A program made the position numbers and the translations under genes. A stretch of DNA of 64,000 bases, taken from assembly GCA_018699935.1 (NCBI GenBank), contig JABISF010000034.1:1-64000 (forward strand), written 5' to 3'. This document shows, piece by piece, positions 8,592-17,558 of the stretch. The DNA is from Flavobacteriaceae bacterium (lineage in GTDB: Bacteria; Bacteroidota; Bacteroidia; Flavobacteriales; Flavobacteriaceae). The notes under the pieces were generated by a model, which saw nothing but the letters and a program-made list of their open reading frames with translations, did not search any database and was not told the DNA's origin. The first letter of the stretch is position 1; each line of letters opens with the position of its first letter.

Positions 8592-9814
8592 GATACCACT
8601 TTTAACTTCGGAATCTCAATCACAGACAATTTTTGCTCTACATAAGCTTTGCTGACCTTTAAGCTTTCCTCGCCCGAATGGGGCAATTCAAACATGGCAT
8701 CGTTGAGAACCGCCTCGCACAAAGAGCGTAAGCCCCGAGCACCCAGCTTGTATTCGAGTGCTTTGTCCACGATATAATCCAAAGCCCCAGAAGTGAATTG
8801 CAAGGCAATACCATCCATTTCGAACAAACGCTCGTATTGTTTGATGAGTGCGTTTTTGGGTTGGGTTAATATCTCTCTCAAAGTTTCTCGATCCAAAGGA
8901 TTCATATGGGTCAAAACAGGAAGGCGCCCGATGATCTCAGGGATCAATCCATAAGAACGGACATCTCTTGGAGTGATGTATTGGAGTAAATTTTCTTTGC
9001 TCACATTGCGCAATTCAGAAGCTGTTTTAAAACCAATAGCTTGCAAATTAAGTCTTTTGTTGATGTGATTGTTGATCCCGTCAAAAGCACCTCCGGCTAT
9101 AAAAAGTATGTTGGAGGTGTCCACCTCGATAAATTTTTGATCGGGGTGTTTTCTTCCTCCTTTGGGCGGAACATTTACAACCGTTCCCTCCAAAAGTTTC
9201 AACAAGGCCTGTTGAACCCCCTCTCCGGACACATCGCGAGTGATGGAAGGGTTGTCACTTTTACGAGCAATTTTATCTATTTCGTCAATAAATATAATCC
9301 CCTGTTGCGCGCGATCCACATCGTAGTCAGCGGCTTGCAACAAACGGGTCAATATGCTTTCCACATCTTCACCCACATAACCGGCTTCGGTCAAAACAGT
9401 CGCATCAACAATAGACAACGGAACATTGAGTAGCCGTGCAATCGTTTGTGCCAAAAGCGTTTTTCCAGTTCCTGTAGGACCCACCAAAAGCACATTGCTT
9501 TTTTGTATTTCAACCGTATTATCTGACTGTGCCTGAATCAATCGCTTATAATGATTGTAGACCGCTACAGAAAGTACTTTTTTGGCCATGTCTTGACCGA
9601 TGACATAGGTATCCAAAAACGCCTTGATTTCTTTGGGCGGTTTGAGCTCTACATCATATTTGGTGGTTTCCGTTTCTCCGGACTCTTCTTGAACAATGCC
9701 ATGTGCCTGAATAATACATCGATCACAAATATGTGCATCTAAACCCGCAATCAACAATTGTGTTTGCGGTTTGGAACGTCCACAAAAGGAACAATTTAAT
9801 TCAGACTTGCTCAT
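8588..9814 (-). CDS. clpX: ATP-dependent Clp protease ATP-binding subunit ClpX
   Basis: A 408-residue AAA+ unfoldase that delivers substrates to ClpP. An N-terminal zinc-binding domain has cysteines at 8, 11, 30 and 33. The AAA+ module has Walker A GPTGTGKT and Walker [11 protein letters not shown]. The ClpP-docking IGF loop is present ([13 protein letters not shown]), so it should pair with the ClpP encoded just upstream. It is the last gene of the tig-clpP-clpX operon, 12 nt after clpP. Confidence 0.98.
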   Translation of the reverse strand: MSKSELNCSFCGRSKPQTQLLIAGLDAHICDRCIIQAHGIVQEESGETETTKYDVELKPPKEIKAFLDTYVIGQDMAKKVLSVAVYNHYKRLIQAQSDNTVEIQKSNVLLVGPTGTGKTLLAQTIARLLNVPLSIVDATVLTEAGYVGEDVESILTRLLQAADYDVDRAQQGIIFIDEIDKIARKSDNPSITRDVSGEGVQQALLKLLEGTVVNVPPKGGRKHPDQKFIEVDTSNILFIAGGAFDGINNHINKRLNLQAIGFKTASELRNVSKENLLQYITPRDVRSYGLIPEIIGRLPVLTHMNPLDRETLREILTQPKNALIKQYERLFEMDGIALQFTSGALDYIVDKALEYKLGARGLRSLCEAVLNDAMFELPHSGEESLKVSKAYVEQKLSVIEIPKLKVVS

Positions 9815-9826
9815 GGAAATTGGGTT

Positions 9827-10492
9827 TTATTTGGCGTCTTTTTGTAAAACCTCATCCACCATCCCGTAGGCTTTGGCTTCTTCAGCTTTCATCCAATAGT
9901 CGCGGTCACTATCGTCGTGTACTTTTTCCATCGATTGGCCAGAATGGTTGGAAATGATTTGATACAACTCGGTTTTGAGTTTCCCAATTTCTCGGGCGGT
10001 AATTTCAATATCCGAAGCCTGTCCTTGTGCACCTCCCAGCGGTTGGTGAATCATCACTCGGGCGTGGGGCAATGCGGCGCGCTTTCCTTTCTGACCAGCG
10101 CACAATAACACGGCTCCCATCGAAGCTGCAATTCCCGTACAGATGGTTGCCACATCAGGAGTGACAAATTGCATGGTGTCGTAGATGCCCAAACCGGCAT
10201 AGACACTTCCTCCGGGGGAATTGATATACATTTGAATGTCACGAGTGGCATCTGCGCTCTGTAAAAACAAAAGCTGCGCTTGGATGACATTGGCGACCGT
10301 ATCGTCAATTTGGGTTCCCAAAAACATGATACGATCCATCATCAATCGAGAAAACACATCCATCTGTGCCACATTCAACTGACGCTCTTCAATGATGTAA
10401 GGCGTCATGCTACTCACGATTTTATCGTAATACATCGCATTGATACCGTGGTGCTGGGTGGCGTATTTTTTAAATTCTTTTCCGTAATCCAT
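9827..10492 (-). CDS. clpP: ATP-dependent Clp protease proteolytic subunit ClpP
   Basis: A 221-residue serine peptidase that forms the ClpP tetradecamer. The catalytic triad is visible: Ser in GIAASMGAVLLCAG, His in RVMIHQPLGG, and Asp in the DRDYWMKAEEA region. The N-terminal extension before YYDKIVSSM is typical of Bacteroidota. It lies between tig and clpX in one operon, 30 nt downstream of tig. Confidence 0.98.
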   Translation of the reverse strand: MDYGKEFKKYATQHHGINAMYYDKIVSSMTPYIIEERQLNVAQMDVFSRLMMDRIMFLGTQIDDTVANVIQAQLLFLQSADATRDIQMYINSPGGSVYAGLGIYDTMQFVTPDVATICTGIAASMGAVLLCAGQKGKRAALPHARVMIHQPLGGAQGQASDIEITAREIGKLKTELYQIISNHSGQSMEKVHDDSDRDYWMKAEEAKAYGMVDEVLQKDAK

Positions 10493-10522
10493 GTTTAATT
10501 TTTTTTAAAAATAGGGAATTTA

Positions 10523-11851
10523 TCAAGCTTTGCCATAGGCTTCTTTTACAAAGGTGTCAAAACTTACTTTTTTTACTTTAAGCGGTGCTTCTGCCTTGAA
10601 AAAATTTAACATTTTAGAGGTCATCAATTGATCGGATATTCTTCGGGATTCCTCTGGATTTTGAAGAATGTTTCCAACGATCCCATCCAATTGCTCCTGT
10701 TCGGGTTGCTGCCCGTATTGCATCATTTGGTTACGCACCAAATCGGCCGTAAAATCTTTTAATTCCTCAAAATTGAGTTCCAACTTATTGTCTTCAATAA
10801 TTTTCCCTTCGATCAGTTGGTAACGAATTCCTTTTTCGGAGCGGTCGTATTCTGCTATAGCCTCTTCCGCACTCAAGGTTTCTTTTCCTGAAGTCTGCAT
10901 CCACTTTTTAAGGAAATCGGCAGGAAGATCGAATTTGGTTTTTTCTACCAAACATTCAGTCACATCGTTGAGCAATTTTTGGTCAGATTGAGAAACAAAT
11001 TGTTGCTCCATTCCTTCTTTAACCTTGAGACGTAATTCTTTTTCGGAAGTCACGGTTCCAGCCTCGTATAATTTGTCAAACAACTCTTGATTGAGTTCTG
11101 CCAATACACGTTGATTGACTTCTTTCAAGCTAACTTCCAAAGTACCTTTTAAATCTGCCAACGCAGCGTCCTCCAATTTCAAAATTTTCTTCACCGTAGC
11201 ATCATCTTGAAACAAACCCTTTATATCTAGTGTGAGGGTATCGCTGGTGGTGGCTGCTTTCAGCGCAGTAATTGCTTTTTTAGCCTTAATATCTGCCAAG
11301 GTAAAGTTGGCGATGGTGTCTATTTCTAAATCAGTATTGACAAATTGAGCGGTAATTTCAAAATCCTTATTGGGGTGCGCTTGGGAAACCAATTTTCCAT
11401 ATTGTTTTCGGATATACGTAAGCTGCTCGTCAATCATTTTATCGCTGGCTTCAATCTGATGTTGGATTACCTTTTTGAGTACGTCCATACGCACCTCAAA
11501 TTGAGGGGCAATTCCCAGTTCAAAATCAAACTGCATTTGGTCTGCTTTCCAATCAAATGCTTCATTGGGAGCTTTGGGCAAGGGATTTCCTAACAAATCA
11601 ATTTTTTCTTCGCGCAAATAGGTCTCCAGTTGTTCACGGAGGATTTTGTTGACTTCATCAGCAGTAACTGCCGTTTCGTACTGTTTTTTGATCATTCCCA
11701 TCGGCACGTGTCCTTTGCGAAATCCCGGTATGTTGGCGTTTTTTCGATAGTCGTTTAAAACACGTGCTACTTTATCGCCAAAATCTTTTCGATCTAGTGA
11801 AATGTTAATAACGGCATTCAGGGCATCAATATCTGTTCTGGTAATGTTCAT
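10523..11851 (-). CDS. tig: Trigger factor, ribosome-associated chaperone
   Basis: A 442-residue protein from the start MNITRTDID; the ORF track adds eight residues that are not family-like. The N-terminal ribosome-binding signature is present as GFRKGHVP. The middle region, where E. coli trigger factor has an FKBP-type prolyl isomerase domain, is divergent, as is common in Bacteroidota. The C-terminal part is helical, charged and chaperone-like. It is the first gene of the tig-clpP-clpX operon, which links folding of nascent chains to proteolysis. Confidence 0.95.
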   Translation of the reverse strand: MNITRTDIDALNAVINISLDRKDFGDKVARVLNDYRKNANIPGFRKGHVPMGMIKKQYETAVTADEVNKILREQLETYLREEKIDLLGNPLPKAPNEAFDWKADQMQFDFELGIAPQFEVRMDVLKKVIQHQIEASDKMIDEQLTYIRKQYGKLVSQAHPNKDFEITAQFVNTDLEIDTIANFTLADIKAKKAITALKAATTSDTLTLDIKGLFQDDATVKKILKLEDAALADLKGTLEVSLKEVNQRVLAELNQELFDKLYEAGTVTSEKELRLKVKEGMEQQFVSQSDQKLLNDVTECLVEKTKFDLPADFLKKWMQTSGKETLSAEEAIAEYDRSEKGIRYQLIEGKIIEDNKLELNFEELKDFTADLVRNQMMQYGQQPEQEQLDGIVGNILQNPEESRRISDQLMTSKMLNFFKAEAPLKVKKVSFDTFVKEAYGKA

Positions 11852-11872
11852 TAGTATTGGAAATTTAGGGCG

Positions 11873-11903
11873 CAAAAGTACAATATTTTATACGCTTCAA
11901 CAA
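11873..11903 (-). promoter_or_regulatory. Promoter of the tig-clpP-clpX operon
   Basis: The minus strand has TTG (11901-11903), a 20-nt spacer and TACTTTTG (11873-11880), about 21 nt upstream of the ATG at 11851. Position relative to the shorter start supports that start over the ORF-track one. Confidence 0.55.
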
Positions 11904-12069
11904 GTATAATCAGCAAATCAAAAGCTAGGGTGCTGAATTATTTTAATTTTTTATATCCCCCACAAAATGTAAGAAAACCATTTCCAGTCCAATTCTAGCT
12001 TACGCTATAATGGAGTTTTGATTCTTCATTTAAGGTAAACTTCCATAAAATCGTGATAAAAACAAAAAA

Positions 12070-12103
12070 TTGAAAAAAGGATGTTAAAATAATTTTATAT
12101 TTG
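12070..12103 (+). promoter_or_regulatory. Promoter of the rpsP-rimM operon
   Basis: TTG at 12070-12072 and TATATTTG at 12096-12103 (23-nt spacer), followed by GCAG. The leader after it contains a small hairpin (GTGGAT/ATCCAC, 12124-12140) just upstream of the rpsP start. This could be a leader regulatory structure, but no known ribosomal-protein motif was recognised. Confidence 0.65.
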
Positions 12104-12155
12104 CAGCCCGGAATTAATAATCCGTGGATCGGGAATCCACACAAATTAATATGTT

Positions 12156-12836
12156 ATGCCAGTAAAAATAAGACTTCAAAGACACGGTAAAAAAGGAAAA
12201 CCTTTTTATTGGGTTGTTGCCGCAGATGCACGCGCCAAAAGAGATGGGCGTTTTTTAGAAAAATTAGGAACGTACAATCCCAACACCAATCCTGCCACTG
12301 TGGACATTAAAGTGGACGAAACGGTAAAATGGCTAGAAAACGGTGCACAACCAACAGATACGGCCAAAACACTGCTTTCTTACAAAGGAATTTTGTTGAA
12401 ACACCACTTGAATGGTGGAGTCAGAAAAGGCGCATTGACGGAAGAACAAGCAGCGAAAAAATTCGAAGCTTGGTTGGAAGAAAAAAATGCCAAAATTCAA
12501 TCGAAAAAAGATTCGTTGAAGGATGAGGATGCCACTGCTAGAGCTCATCGTCTTGCTGCTGAAAAAGAAGTGAACAGCAAACGAGAAGAAGCTGCCGCTG
12601 CTGCCGTAGCCGAAATTGCTGCTGCCGAAGCTGCTGCACAAGCCGAAGCGGAAGCTGTTACCGAGGAAGCTGCTGTTGAAGAAACTGCTGCTGTTGAAGA
12701 AACTCCTGCTGTTGAAGAAACTCCTGCTGTTGAAGAAACTCCTGCTGTTGAAGAAGTTGTTGCGGAAGCAACGGCTGCTCCTGCTGAGGAAGAAAGCGCA
12801 ACAGAGGCTAAAGAAGACGACGCTAAAGAAGCATAG
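12156..12836 (+). CDS. rpsP: 30S ribosomal protein S16 with long acidic Ala/Glu/Val tail
   Basis: A 226-residue protein, about 2.5 times the usual S16 length. The first ~80 residues are a standard S16 (MPVKIRLQRHGKKGKPFYW, KRDGRFLEKLGTYNP). Bacteroidota S16 proteins often carry C-terminal extensions. Here the tail starts with a charged helical segment and continues as an Ala/Glu/Val/Thr/Pro low-complexity region encoded partly by 18-bp tandem repeats. The tail is probably disordered and exposed on the 30S surface; its role is unknown. It is co-transcribed with rimM, 9 nt downstream. Confidence 0.96.
   Translation: MPVKIRLQRHGKKGKPFYWVVAADARAKRDGRFLEKLGTYNPNTNPATVDIKVDETVKWLENGAQPTDTAKTLLSYKGILLKHHLNGGVRKGALTEEQAAKKFEAWLEEKNAKIQSKKDSLKDEDATARAHRLAAEKEVNSKREEAAAAAVAEIAAAEAAAQAEAEAVTEEAAVEETAAVEETPAVEETPAVEETPAVEEVVAEATAAPAEEESATEAKEDDAKEA
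12672..12755 (+). repeat. 18-bp tandem repeat inside rpsP
   Basis: About 4.5 copies of GCTGTTGAAGAAACTCCT, encoding the hexapeptide AVEETP. The first copy has GCT in place of the final CCT. Because the unit is a multiple of three, copy-number changes would lengthen or shorten the S16 tail without shifting the frame. Confidence 0.9.
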
Positions 12837-12845
12837 TCTTTTATC

Positions 12846-13367
12846 ATGCTAAAAGAAGCCTGTTTTTACCTCGGTACCATCGTTGGGAAATACAGCTTTA
12901 AAGGAGAAGTCCTCGTCAAAGTGGACAGCGACACTCCCGAATTATACACCACATTGGAATCCGTCTTTGTAGAGCAATCTACAGGACTGGTTCCTTTTTT
13001 TATTGAAAAATGTCAGCTTCACAAATCTGCGCTATTGCGTATTGCTTTTGAAGATGTTAGCTCTGAAGCCATCGCCAATACGCTCCTTAAAAAGGATTTG
13101 TATTTACCCTTGGAGTTACTGCCTAAATTATCCGGCAATCGGTTTTATTATCACGAAGTCATCGGTTTTTCCGTCTATGACGGCGAAGCGCTTTTGGGAA
13201 GTATCAGCAGTGTCCAAGATCAAGGAAGTCAAGATTTGTTTGAAATTGATCAAGCGGGAAAAACCATACTGGTTCCGGTACATGATGATTTCATCAAAAA
13301 ACTCGACCGCAATTCAAAAAGTATTCACCTCAACCTACCTGAGGGTTTTTTAGATTTGTTTGAATAA
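12846..13367 (+). CDS. rimM: 16S rRNA processing protein RimM
   Basis: A 173-residue ribosome maturation factor. RimM binds S19 and helps assemble the 30S head. The N-terminal RimM domain begins CFYLGTIVGKYSFKGEVLVK, and the C-terminal PRC-barrel-like domain contains YHEVIGFSVYDGEALLGSI and LVPVHDDFI. Length and order after rpsP match the usual rpsP-rimM pairing. It converges on the TonB receptor gene with 9 nt between stops. Confidence 0.93.
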   Translation: MLKEACFYLGTIVGKYSFKGEVLVKVDSDTPELYTTLESVFVEQSTGLVPFFIEKCQLHKSALLRIAFEDVSSEAIANTLLKKDLYLPLELLPKLSGNRFYYHEVIGFSVYDGEALLGSISSVQDQGSQDLFEIDQAGKTILVPVHDDFIKKLDRNSKSIHLNLPEGFLDLFE

Positions 13368-13376
13368 ACGTTATTC

Positions 13377-15767
13377 TTAGAAGTAGAGTACAAATCCAAA
13401 AGAAGGTAAAGGAACACTGTTTTCCTCCTCTGCACTAACTTGAACTAAATTTTGCGGAGTTATAATCACTCCTTCGGAATCACGCGCCAATCCATAACTG
13501 GGAGGGCTGGGATTGGGTTGTGCCAAAAAGTTTTGTATTTCAAAATAAAAATTAAAAGAGGTTTTCTTAAAATTCCATTTTTTATCAATGCGAAGATCAG
13601 CGATGCTAAAAGGGGTCAAGGTCAAATCGCCCAAACGGTCATAATCTAAAATAATTTCTGGATAGGCCGCCAACGAAGCCACCGTATCCACAGGAACATA
13701 AGGCGTGCTTCCGGCATAACGCCAACGCGTACTCAACTCCCAATTTTTAGGCAATTTATAACCTCCTGTAAAAGACATGAGCTGTCGACTGTCCCAAACC
13801 GAAGGGCGGGTTTTTCCATCCAGTCCGCTAAATTCACTTTTAAAATAGGTGTAGGCAAAAATCCCGTAGAAGCGTTTGCTCAACTTTTGTTGAAACAAAA
13901 CTTCCACCCCTCGACTGCTTCCTGCTCCGGTAGAAACAATCGCTTCATTTCCAAAAACCTCAAATCCACCGCCCTTGTTGGCCAAAGAAACTCCATCGAT
14001 AAGGGAAATGGGATAGCGATCGTACTGCTTGATAAAACCCTCCACAGTAAATCGGGAAGTGGGAGATAAATTGTACTCCAATCCACTCACAAAATGATCA
14101 CTTTGGGTGTATGCTGCGTCTTGATTTACAAATTCACCACGCTGGTTTTGGAAGCCCAGTGTAGTGTAGGTTGGGATTTTATAATAACGCCCCAAAGAGG
14201 CATTCAGTTTCCATTTTTTATCCGTTGTCAAAGCATAAGAAAACGATAGTCGGGGAGAAATATTGTTTGCCAAATTAGCGCCTTTGGAAAAACTATCCGC
14301 ATCGGTACGGAGGCCAAACGAAAAATTCAACCGCTCGTTTAAAAAATCCCGAGTTCCTTTCAAATGAAATCCGTATTTTAAAAAGGAAAGTGTGGTATCA
14401 TAGGCAATATTGTAATAAGGAATGACAGTGGCATTGCTGTAGTTGGATTGTTGCAAATTAAAGCCCACCGACCATTTCCAAAAATCAGTGAAATGGGTGG
14501 TTTGATAACGCAGCTTGGTTTCCCATTCGTAGGCATCATTTTGAAAACTCAACCCTTCTTTTTGAACATTGTCGTCGAAGCGGGACACAACGTTCTGCAA
14601 ACGATTGGAACTTAAGGCTGTGGTCATATAGCCTTTTCCGCTTTTGTAATTTCTTTTCCAAGAAAGCCCCACGGCCGTACTGCGTTGGTCGATGATGGGC
14701 ACCTGATCCAAAGTGGCTTGTTGCTCGGCATCAAAACTGTCGGGGGCCTTGACCGAAAAATCGTCAATGGCACCGATCCCCAAAAAAGTAAGGCTGTTGT
14801 AGGCATCTATTTCATGTTTGATTTTCCATTGATAGTCCCAATAATCGGGGCGTATGGGCAAACCAATCAACTCAAAAAGAAATTGTAAATAACTCCGCCG
14901 CGCCGAAAAAAGAAAAGTGGTTTTTGCGGGTTTACTTTTATCTTTTCGAAACATAGGCCCTTCCAAAGTAATCCCAGCTTCGGAGGCGCCCAAACGGAAA
15001 TTTCCACCAAAGGAGTTGGCATCGCCCTCCCGTTGTTCAAAAGACAACACTCCAGACAGCGCGTTGTCATATTCGGCACCAAAGGCAGAGCTGGCCAAGG
15101 TGACCTCTCTGACAAAAGAAACGTTGACCATCCCCACCGGACCTCCGGCACTGCCCTGGGTACTAAAATGGTTGATGTTGGGAATTTCAATACCGTCCAA
15201 ATAATAAACCGTTTCATTGGGAGCTCCCCCGCGTATGATGATGTCGTTTCGGAAGCCGCCAATGGAAGGAGAAATTCCCGGTAAGCTTTGCACCACCTTC
15301 GTAATGTCGTTGTTTCCCCCCGGATAGGTTTCAATTTCTACCGCCGAAAAAGTTTGGGTGGACAAGGGAGTTTCTTTGGTGGTGCGGAATGGACTTTGAC
15401 GGACTACAACTTCGTCCAAAAGATCGGAAGCTTCTGCCAGTTCAAAATACAAAGGAGCGTTTCCCACCGATTTGACAATGACATTAAAAAGCGTTTGGGT
15501 TTCAAAACCTAAATAACTCACCGAAATATTATAGGACAAGGGAGGTATATTTTCAATGGTAAAATATCCTTCCAAATCGGTCACTACGCCCAAAGTTGTA
15601 CCGTCTATCACGACCGTGGCACCCTCCAAGGGAAACTGACTTTGCGCATCCATTACCCTTCCGCTGATCGCTCCTGTATTTTGCGCCCAAAGCACAGAAA
15701 AGCTCAGAAAAGTGAAAAGAAAAAACAGTTTTTTGTAAACCCCTTGCCGCCCTTGTAGTAAATTCAT
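13377..15767 (-). CDS. TonB-dependent outer-membrane receptor with N-terminal carboxypeptidase-regulatory-like domain
   Basis: A 796-residue outer-membrane protein with a signal peptide ending near VLWAQ. A CarboxypepD_reg-like domain follows (GAISGRVMDAQSQFPLEGAT, residues ~30-110). The plug domain has IIIRGGAPNETVYYLDGIEIP and a beta-barrel fills the rest. It has no SusD partner next to it, so it is not a classical SusC; the substrate is not evident. A -7-like TATTTTTG (minus strand, 15786-15793) lies 19 nt upstream of the ATG. The neighbouring gene is a divergent Rieske lipoprotein. Confidence 0.9.
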   Translation of the reverse strand: MNLLQGRQGVYKKLFFLFTFLSFSVLWAQNTGAISGRVMDAQSQFPLEGATVVIDGTTLGVVTDLEGYFTIENIPPLSYNISVSYLGFETQTLFNVIVKSVGNAPLYFELAEASDLLDEVVVRQSPFRTTKETPLSTQTFSAVEIETYPGGNNDITKVVQSLPGISPSIGGFRNDIIIRGGAPNETVYYLDGIEIPNINHFSTQGSAGGPVGMVNVSFVREVTLASSAFGAEYDNALSGVLSFEQREGDANSFGGNFRLGASEAGITLEGPMFRKDKSKPAKTTFLFSARRSYLQFLFELIGLPIRPDYWDYQWKIKHEIDAYNSLTFLGIGAIDDFSVKAPDSFDAEQQATLDQVPIIDQRSTAVGLSWKRNYKSGKGYMTTALSSNRLQNVVSRFDDNVQKEGLSFQNDAYEWETKLRYQTTHFTDFWKWSVGFNLQQSNYSNATVIPYYNIAYDTTLSFLKYGFHLKGTRDFLNERLNFSFGLRTDADSFSKGANLANNISPRLSFSYALTTDKKWKLNASLGRYYKIPTYTTLGFQNQRGEFVNQDAAYTQSDHFVSGLEYNLSPTSRFTVEGFIKQYDRYPISLIDGVSLANKGGGFEVFGNEAIVSTGAGSSRGVEVLFQQKLSKRFYGIFAYTYFKSEFSGLDGKTRPSVWDSRQLMSFTGGYKLPKNWELSTRWRYAGSTPYVPVDTVASLAAYPEIILDYDRLGDLTLTPFSIADLRIDKKWNFKKTSFNFYFEIQNFLAQPNPSPPSYGLARDSEGVIITPQNLVQVSAEEENSVPLPSFGFVLYF

Positions 15768-15785
15768 TTTAATAAATTATTTGTA

Positions 15786-15793
15786 CAAAAATA
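15786..15793 (-). promoter_or_regulatory. Candidate -7 box of the TonB receptor gene
   Basis: The minus strand reads TATTTTTG, a TAnnTTTG match, 19 nt from the start codon. It shares a 103-bp divergent promoter region with the Rieske gene. Confidence 0.4.
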
Positions 15794-15833
15794 AGATATT
15801 TAAAAATCGGATAAAACATTTTGTTTAATTTTT

Positions 15834-15866
15834 TTGTTTATTAGTTAAACATTTTTATTAATTTTG
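15834..15866 (+). promoter_or_regulatory. Candidate promoter of the Rieske gene (short or absent leader)
   Basis: TTG (15834-15836), a 22-nt spacer and TAATTTTG (15859-15866). The -7 box ends only 4 nt before the ATG at 15871, so the transcript would be leaderless or nearly so if this box is used. Confidence 0.4.
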
Positions 15867-15870
15867 AAAC

Positions 15871-16299
15871 ATGATAGAACAACGAAGAGATTTTTTAAGA
15901 AAAGCCTGTGCACCTGTAGTGATGACCGTTTTGGGGATACCCATGATCGAGGCTTGTAGTACAGAAGAGGTCGAAGACAGTGCCATGGGAGCTACCCCAT
16001 TGACCCCATCCGAACCCTTAATACTAAACATTAGCGAAGGGGATTTGTCCGCGTTGAAAACCGTAGGCGGGTGGATCAACTACACCGCCAAAGACCTTTT
16101 GATGGTTCGTATTGACCAAGCAACGATTCGAGTGTTTAACAATCGTTGTCCGCATCAAGGGGCAAGAGACCAATGGACTTTTGATGGAAGTTCATTTACG
16201 TGTACCAATCACAACAATTCTTATGAAAACAGCTGCTCCGGCCAGCTCCAATGCTACAATGCTTCTTTGGATGGTGATGTACTGACCATCACTCCTTAA
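15871..16299 (+). CDS. Exported Rieske [2Fe-2S] protein
   Basis: A 142-residue protein with both Rieske cluster boxes: C93-P-H95 and C111-T-N-H114, giving the C-x-H-x15-C-x2-H pattern that ligates a 2Fe-2S centre. The N-terminus has RRDFLRK followed by a hydrophobic stretch and IEACS, which fits a Tat-type signal with a lipoprotein Cys. Export of a folded Fe-S protein by Tat would make sense. No cytochrome or oxygenase partner is adjacent, so its redox partner is unknown. Its stop overlaps the convergent downstream gene by 4 nt. Confidence 0.88.
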   Translation: MIEQRRDFLRKACAPVVMTVLGIPMIEACSTEEVEDSAMGATPLTPSEPLILNISEGDLSALKTVGGWINYTAKDLLMVRIDQATIRVFNNRCPHQGARDQWTFDGSSFTCTNHNNSYENSCSGQLQCYNASLDGDVLTITP

Positions 16300-16883
16300 G
16301 GTTGTTTCTTTTTCGCAGACTTGCGTTCTAATTTGCGCTGTTCCTTTTCCTGCTGCGTTTTTAACGACTCTCTTTGTTCGAGTTCCTTGGTCTCTTGATT
16401 CAATTGATACTGTTCGCGAAGCTCCAATACTTCTTCCCCCGTCAATTTTTCTTGATCGGACGCTTGCAGCGAAACATCATCCACCTTAAAATTGGCATAA
16501 CGGGTTTGTTTTCGCATAATCTCCCGTGCCGCCTTTAAATTATAATACAGCCCCGGATCGATCATTTTGTTGGCAACATAGTGTTCTTTCTTTGCTTTAT
16601 CCCAACGGACAAAAATAAATCCTCCTGTGACCGAATCCAGCGTAACACGATAGACTCGGGCATTGTTCGCCAAGGTTTGATAAATCACTATCTTTTCTGG
16701 GACATAACCCGCATTGTACAACAATTCTGACACAAAAGCCTGTTGCCCTTCCAAAGAAGGATCTTTGGCAATGTCCTCATAATACACTTCATCGGTATTA
16801 TTTTCTTGACCCATGAGTGGAAGGTTCGGTAGTACCAAGATCAGAAATAGGAGTCTAAACTTCAACAGGGGTTGGTTGTTCAT
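16296..16883 (-). CDS. Exported protein of unknown function
   Basis: A 195-residue protein starting MNNQPLLKFRLLFLILVL, a signal peptide that ends near LMGQ. I do not recognise a family. The mature part is soluble, with the segments VYRVTLDSVTGGFIFVRWDKAKKEHYVANKMIDPG and a C-terminal Lys/Glu/Gln-rich helical tail ending in KKKQP. The longer ORF-track start (16988) is rejected because it lies deep inside the upstream YhhN gene; even the chosen start overlaps that gene by 29 bp, suggesting translational coupling. Periplasmic location is inferred from the signal peptide. Confidence 0.7.
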   Translation of the reverse strand: MNNQPLLKFRLLFLILVLPNLPLMGQENNTDEVYYEDIAKDPSLEGQQAFVSELLYNAGYVPEKIVIYQTLANNARVYRVTLDSVTGGFIFVRWDKAKKEHYVANKMIDPGLYYNLKAAREIMRKQTRYANFKVDDVSLQASDQEKLTGEEVLELREQYQLNQETKELEQRESLKTQQEKEQRKLERKSAKKKQP

Positions 16884-17532
16884 TGCTTTTTGAAAAAAAG
16901 TAAATGACCATAACATCTCCCAAAATGTATAAAATCTCTGATTCAAGATTGTAAAACGAGTCATCAAAATAAAAATATTTATAAGCACTAAACAAATTGG
17001 AAAGTAAGAAACAAATCGCTCCTAAAAAAATGGGAAGCCGATCTTTTTTGGGATGGTTGATAAAAAAAACAAAAGAAATAGTACAAAAAAATAGTATCAC
17101 TATTGCGTGTATTATTTCAATAAAAACTTCGAATACAAGTAATGAATAAATATCTTGGAAAATAACAAAACAATAGGAACCAAAAAGAATAAATCCCAAA
17201 AAGTATGACGGTAAAAGATGTGTTTTGATTTTCTTAAAAATTAAATAGGTATAGACAAAAAAGGATAGGGAAGGAATTAAAATTCCTAAATAGAAAAACA
17301 CATTATTGTAAGCTTCAAATTGGGTGAGAACCCCATAGCTCGACAACAATAAAGCTAACAAAATTAAGGGTTTAAATTTACTTACTCTAGAGCCATAAAA
17401 ATAAACCAACACCAAATCAACCAATGGTCTAGAAACAACCCTAATAATTGGGATGTTTATTTCAATAAAAACTAAATCGCAAACAGCAATTACAAGGAGT
17501 AAGCCAAGAGAAAGGTTTTTGTGAAATGTCAT
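16855..17532 (-). CDS. YhhN-family integral membrane protein (copy 2)
   Basis: A 225-residue, very hydrophobic protein with about seven to eight membrane segments and the YhhN (lysoplasmalogenase-like) layout. It resembles the neighbour at 17559-18212 in length and in segments such as YFLGFILFGSYCFVIF (neighbour: LMGAVLYGSYLLIFLM) and a late Y-K-Y-F/Y-F motif. Vertebrate TMEM86 relatives hydrolyse lysoplasmalogens, but many bacterial members are uncharacterised. It probably arose by tandem duplication; its 3' end overlaps the following unknown gene. Confidence 0.7.
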   Translation of the reverse strand: MTFHKNLSLGLLLVIAVCDLVFIEINIPIIRVVSRPLVDLVLVYFYGSRVSKFKPLILLALLLSSYGVLTQFEAYNNVFFYLGILIPSLSFFVYTYLIFKKIKTHLLPSYFLGFILFGSYCFVIFQDIYSLLVFEVFIEIIHAIVILFFCTISFVFFINHPKKDRLPIFLGAICFLLSNLFSAYKYFYFDDSFYNLESEILYILGDVMVIYFFSKSNEQPTPVEV

Positions 17533-17558
17533 GAACCTTATTCTTCATAGTTTCCGAT

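Noticed and set aside
12545-12852. Ala/Ser-rich and Leu/Lys-rich ORFs over the rpsP tail
   Set aside because: They are other frames of the 18-bp tandem repeat and low-complexity region.
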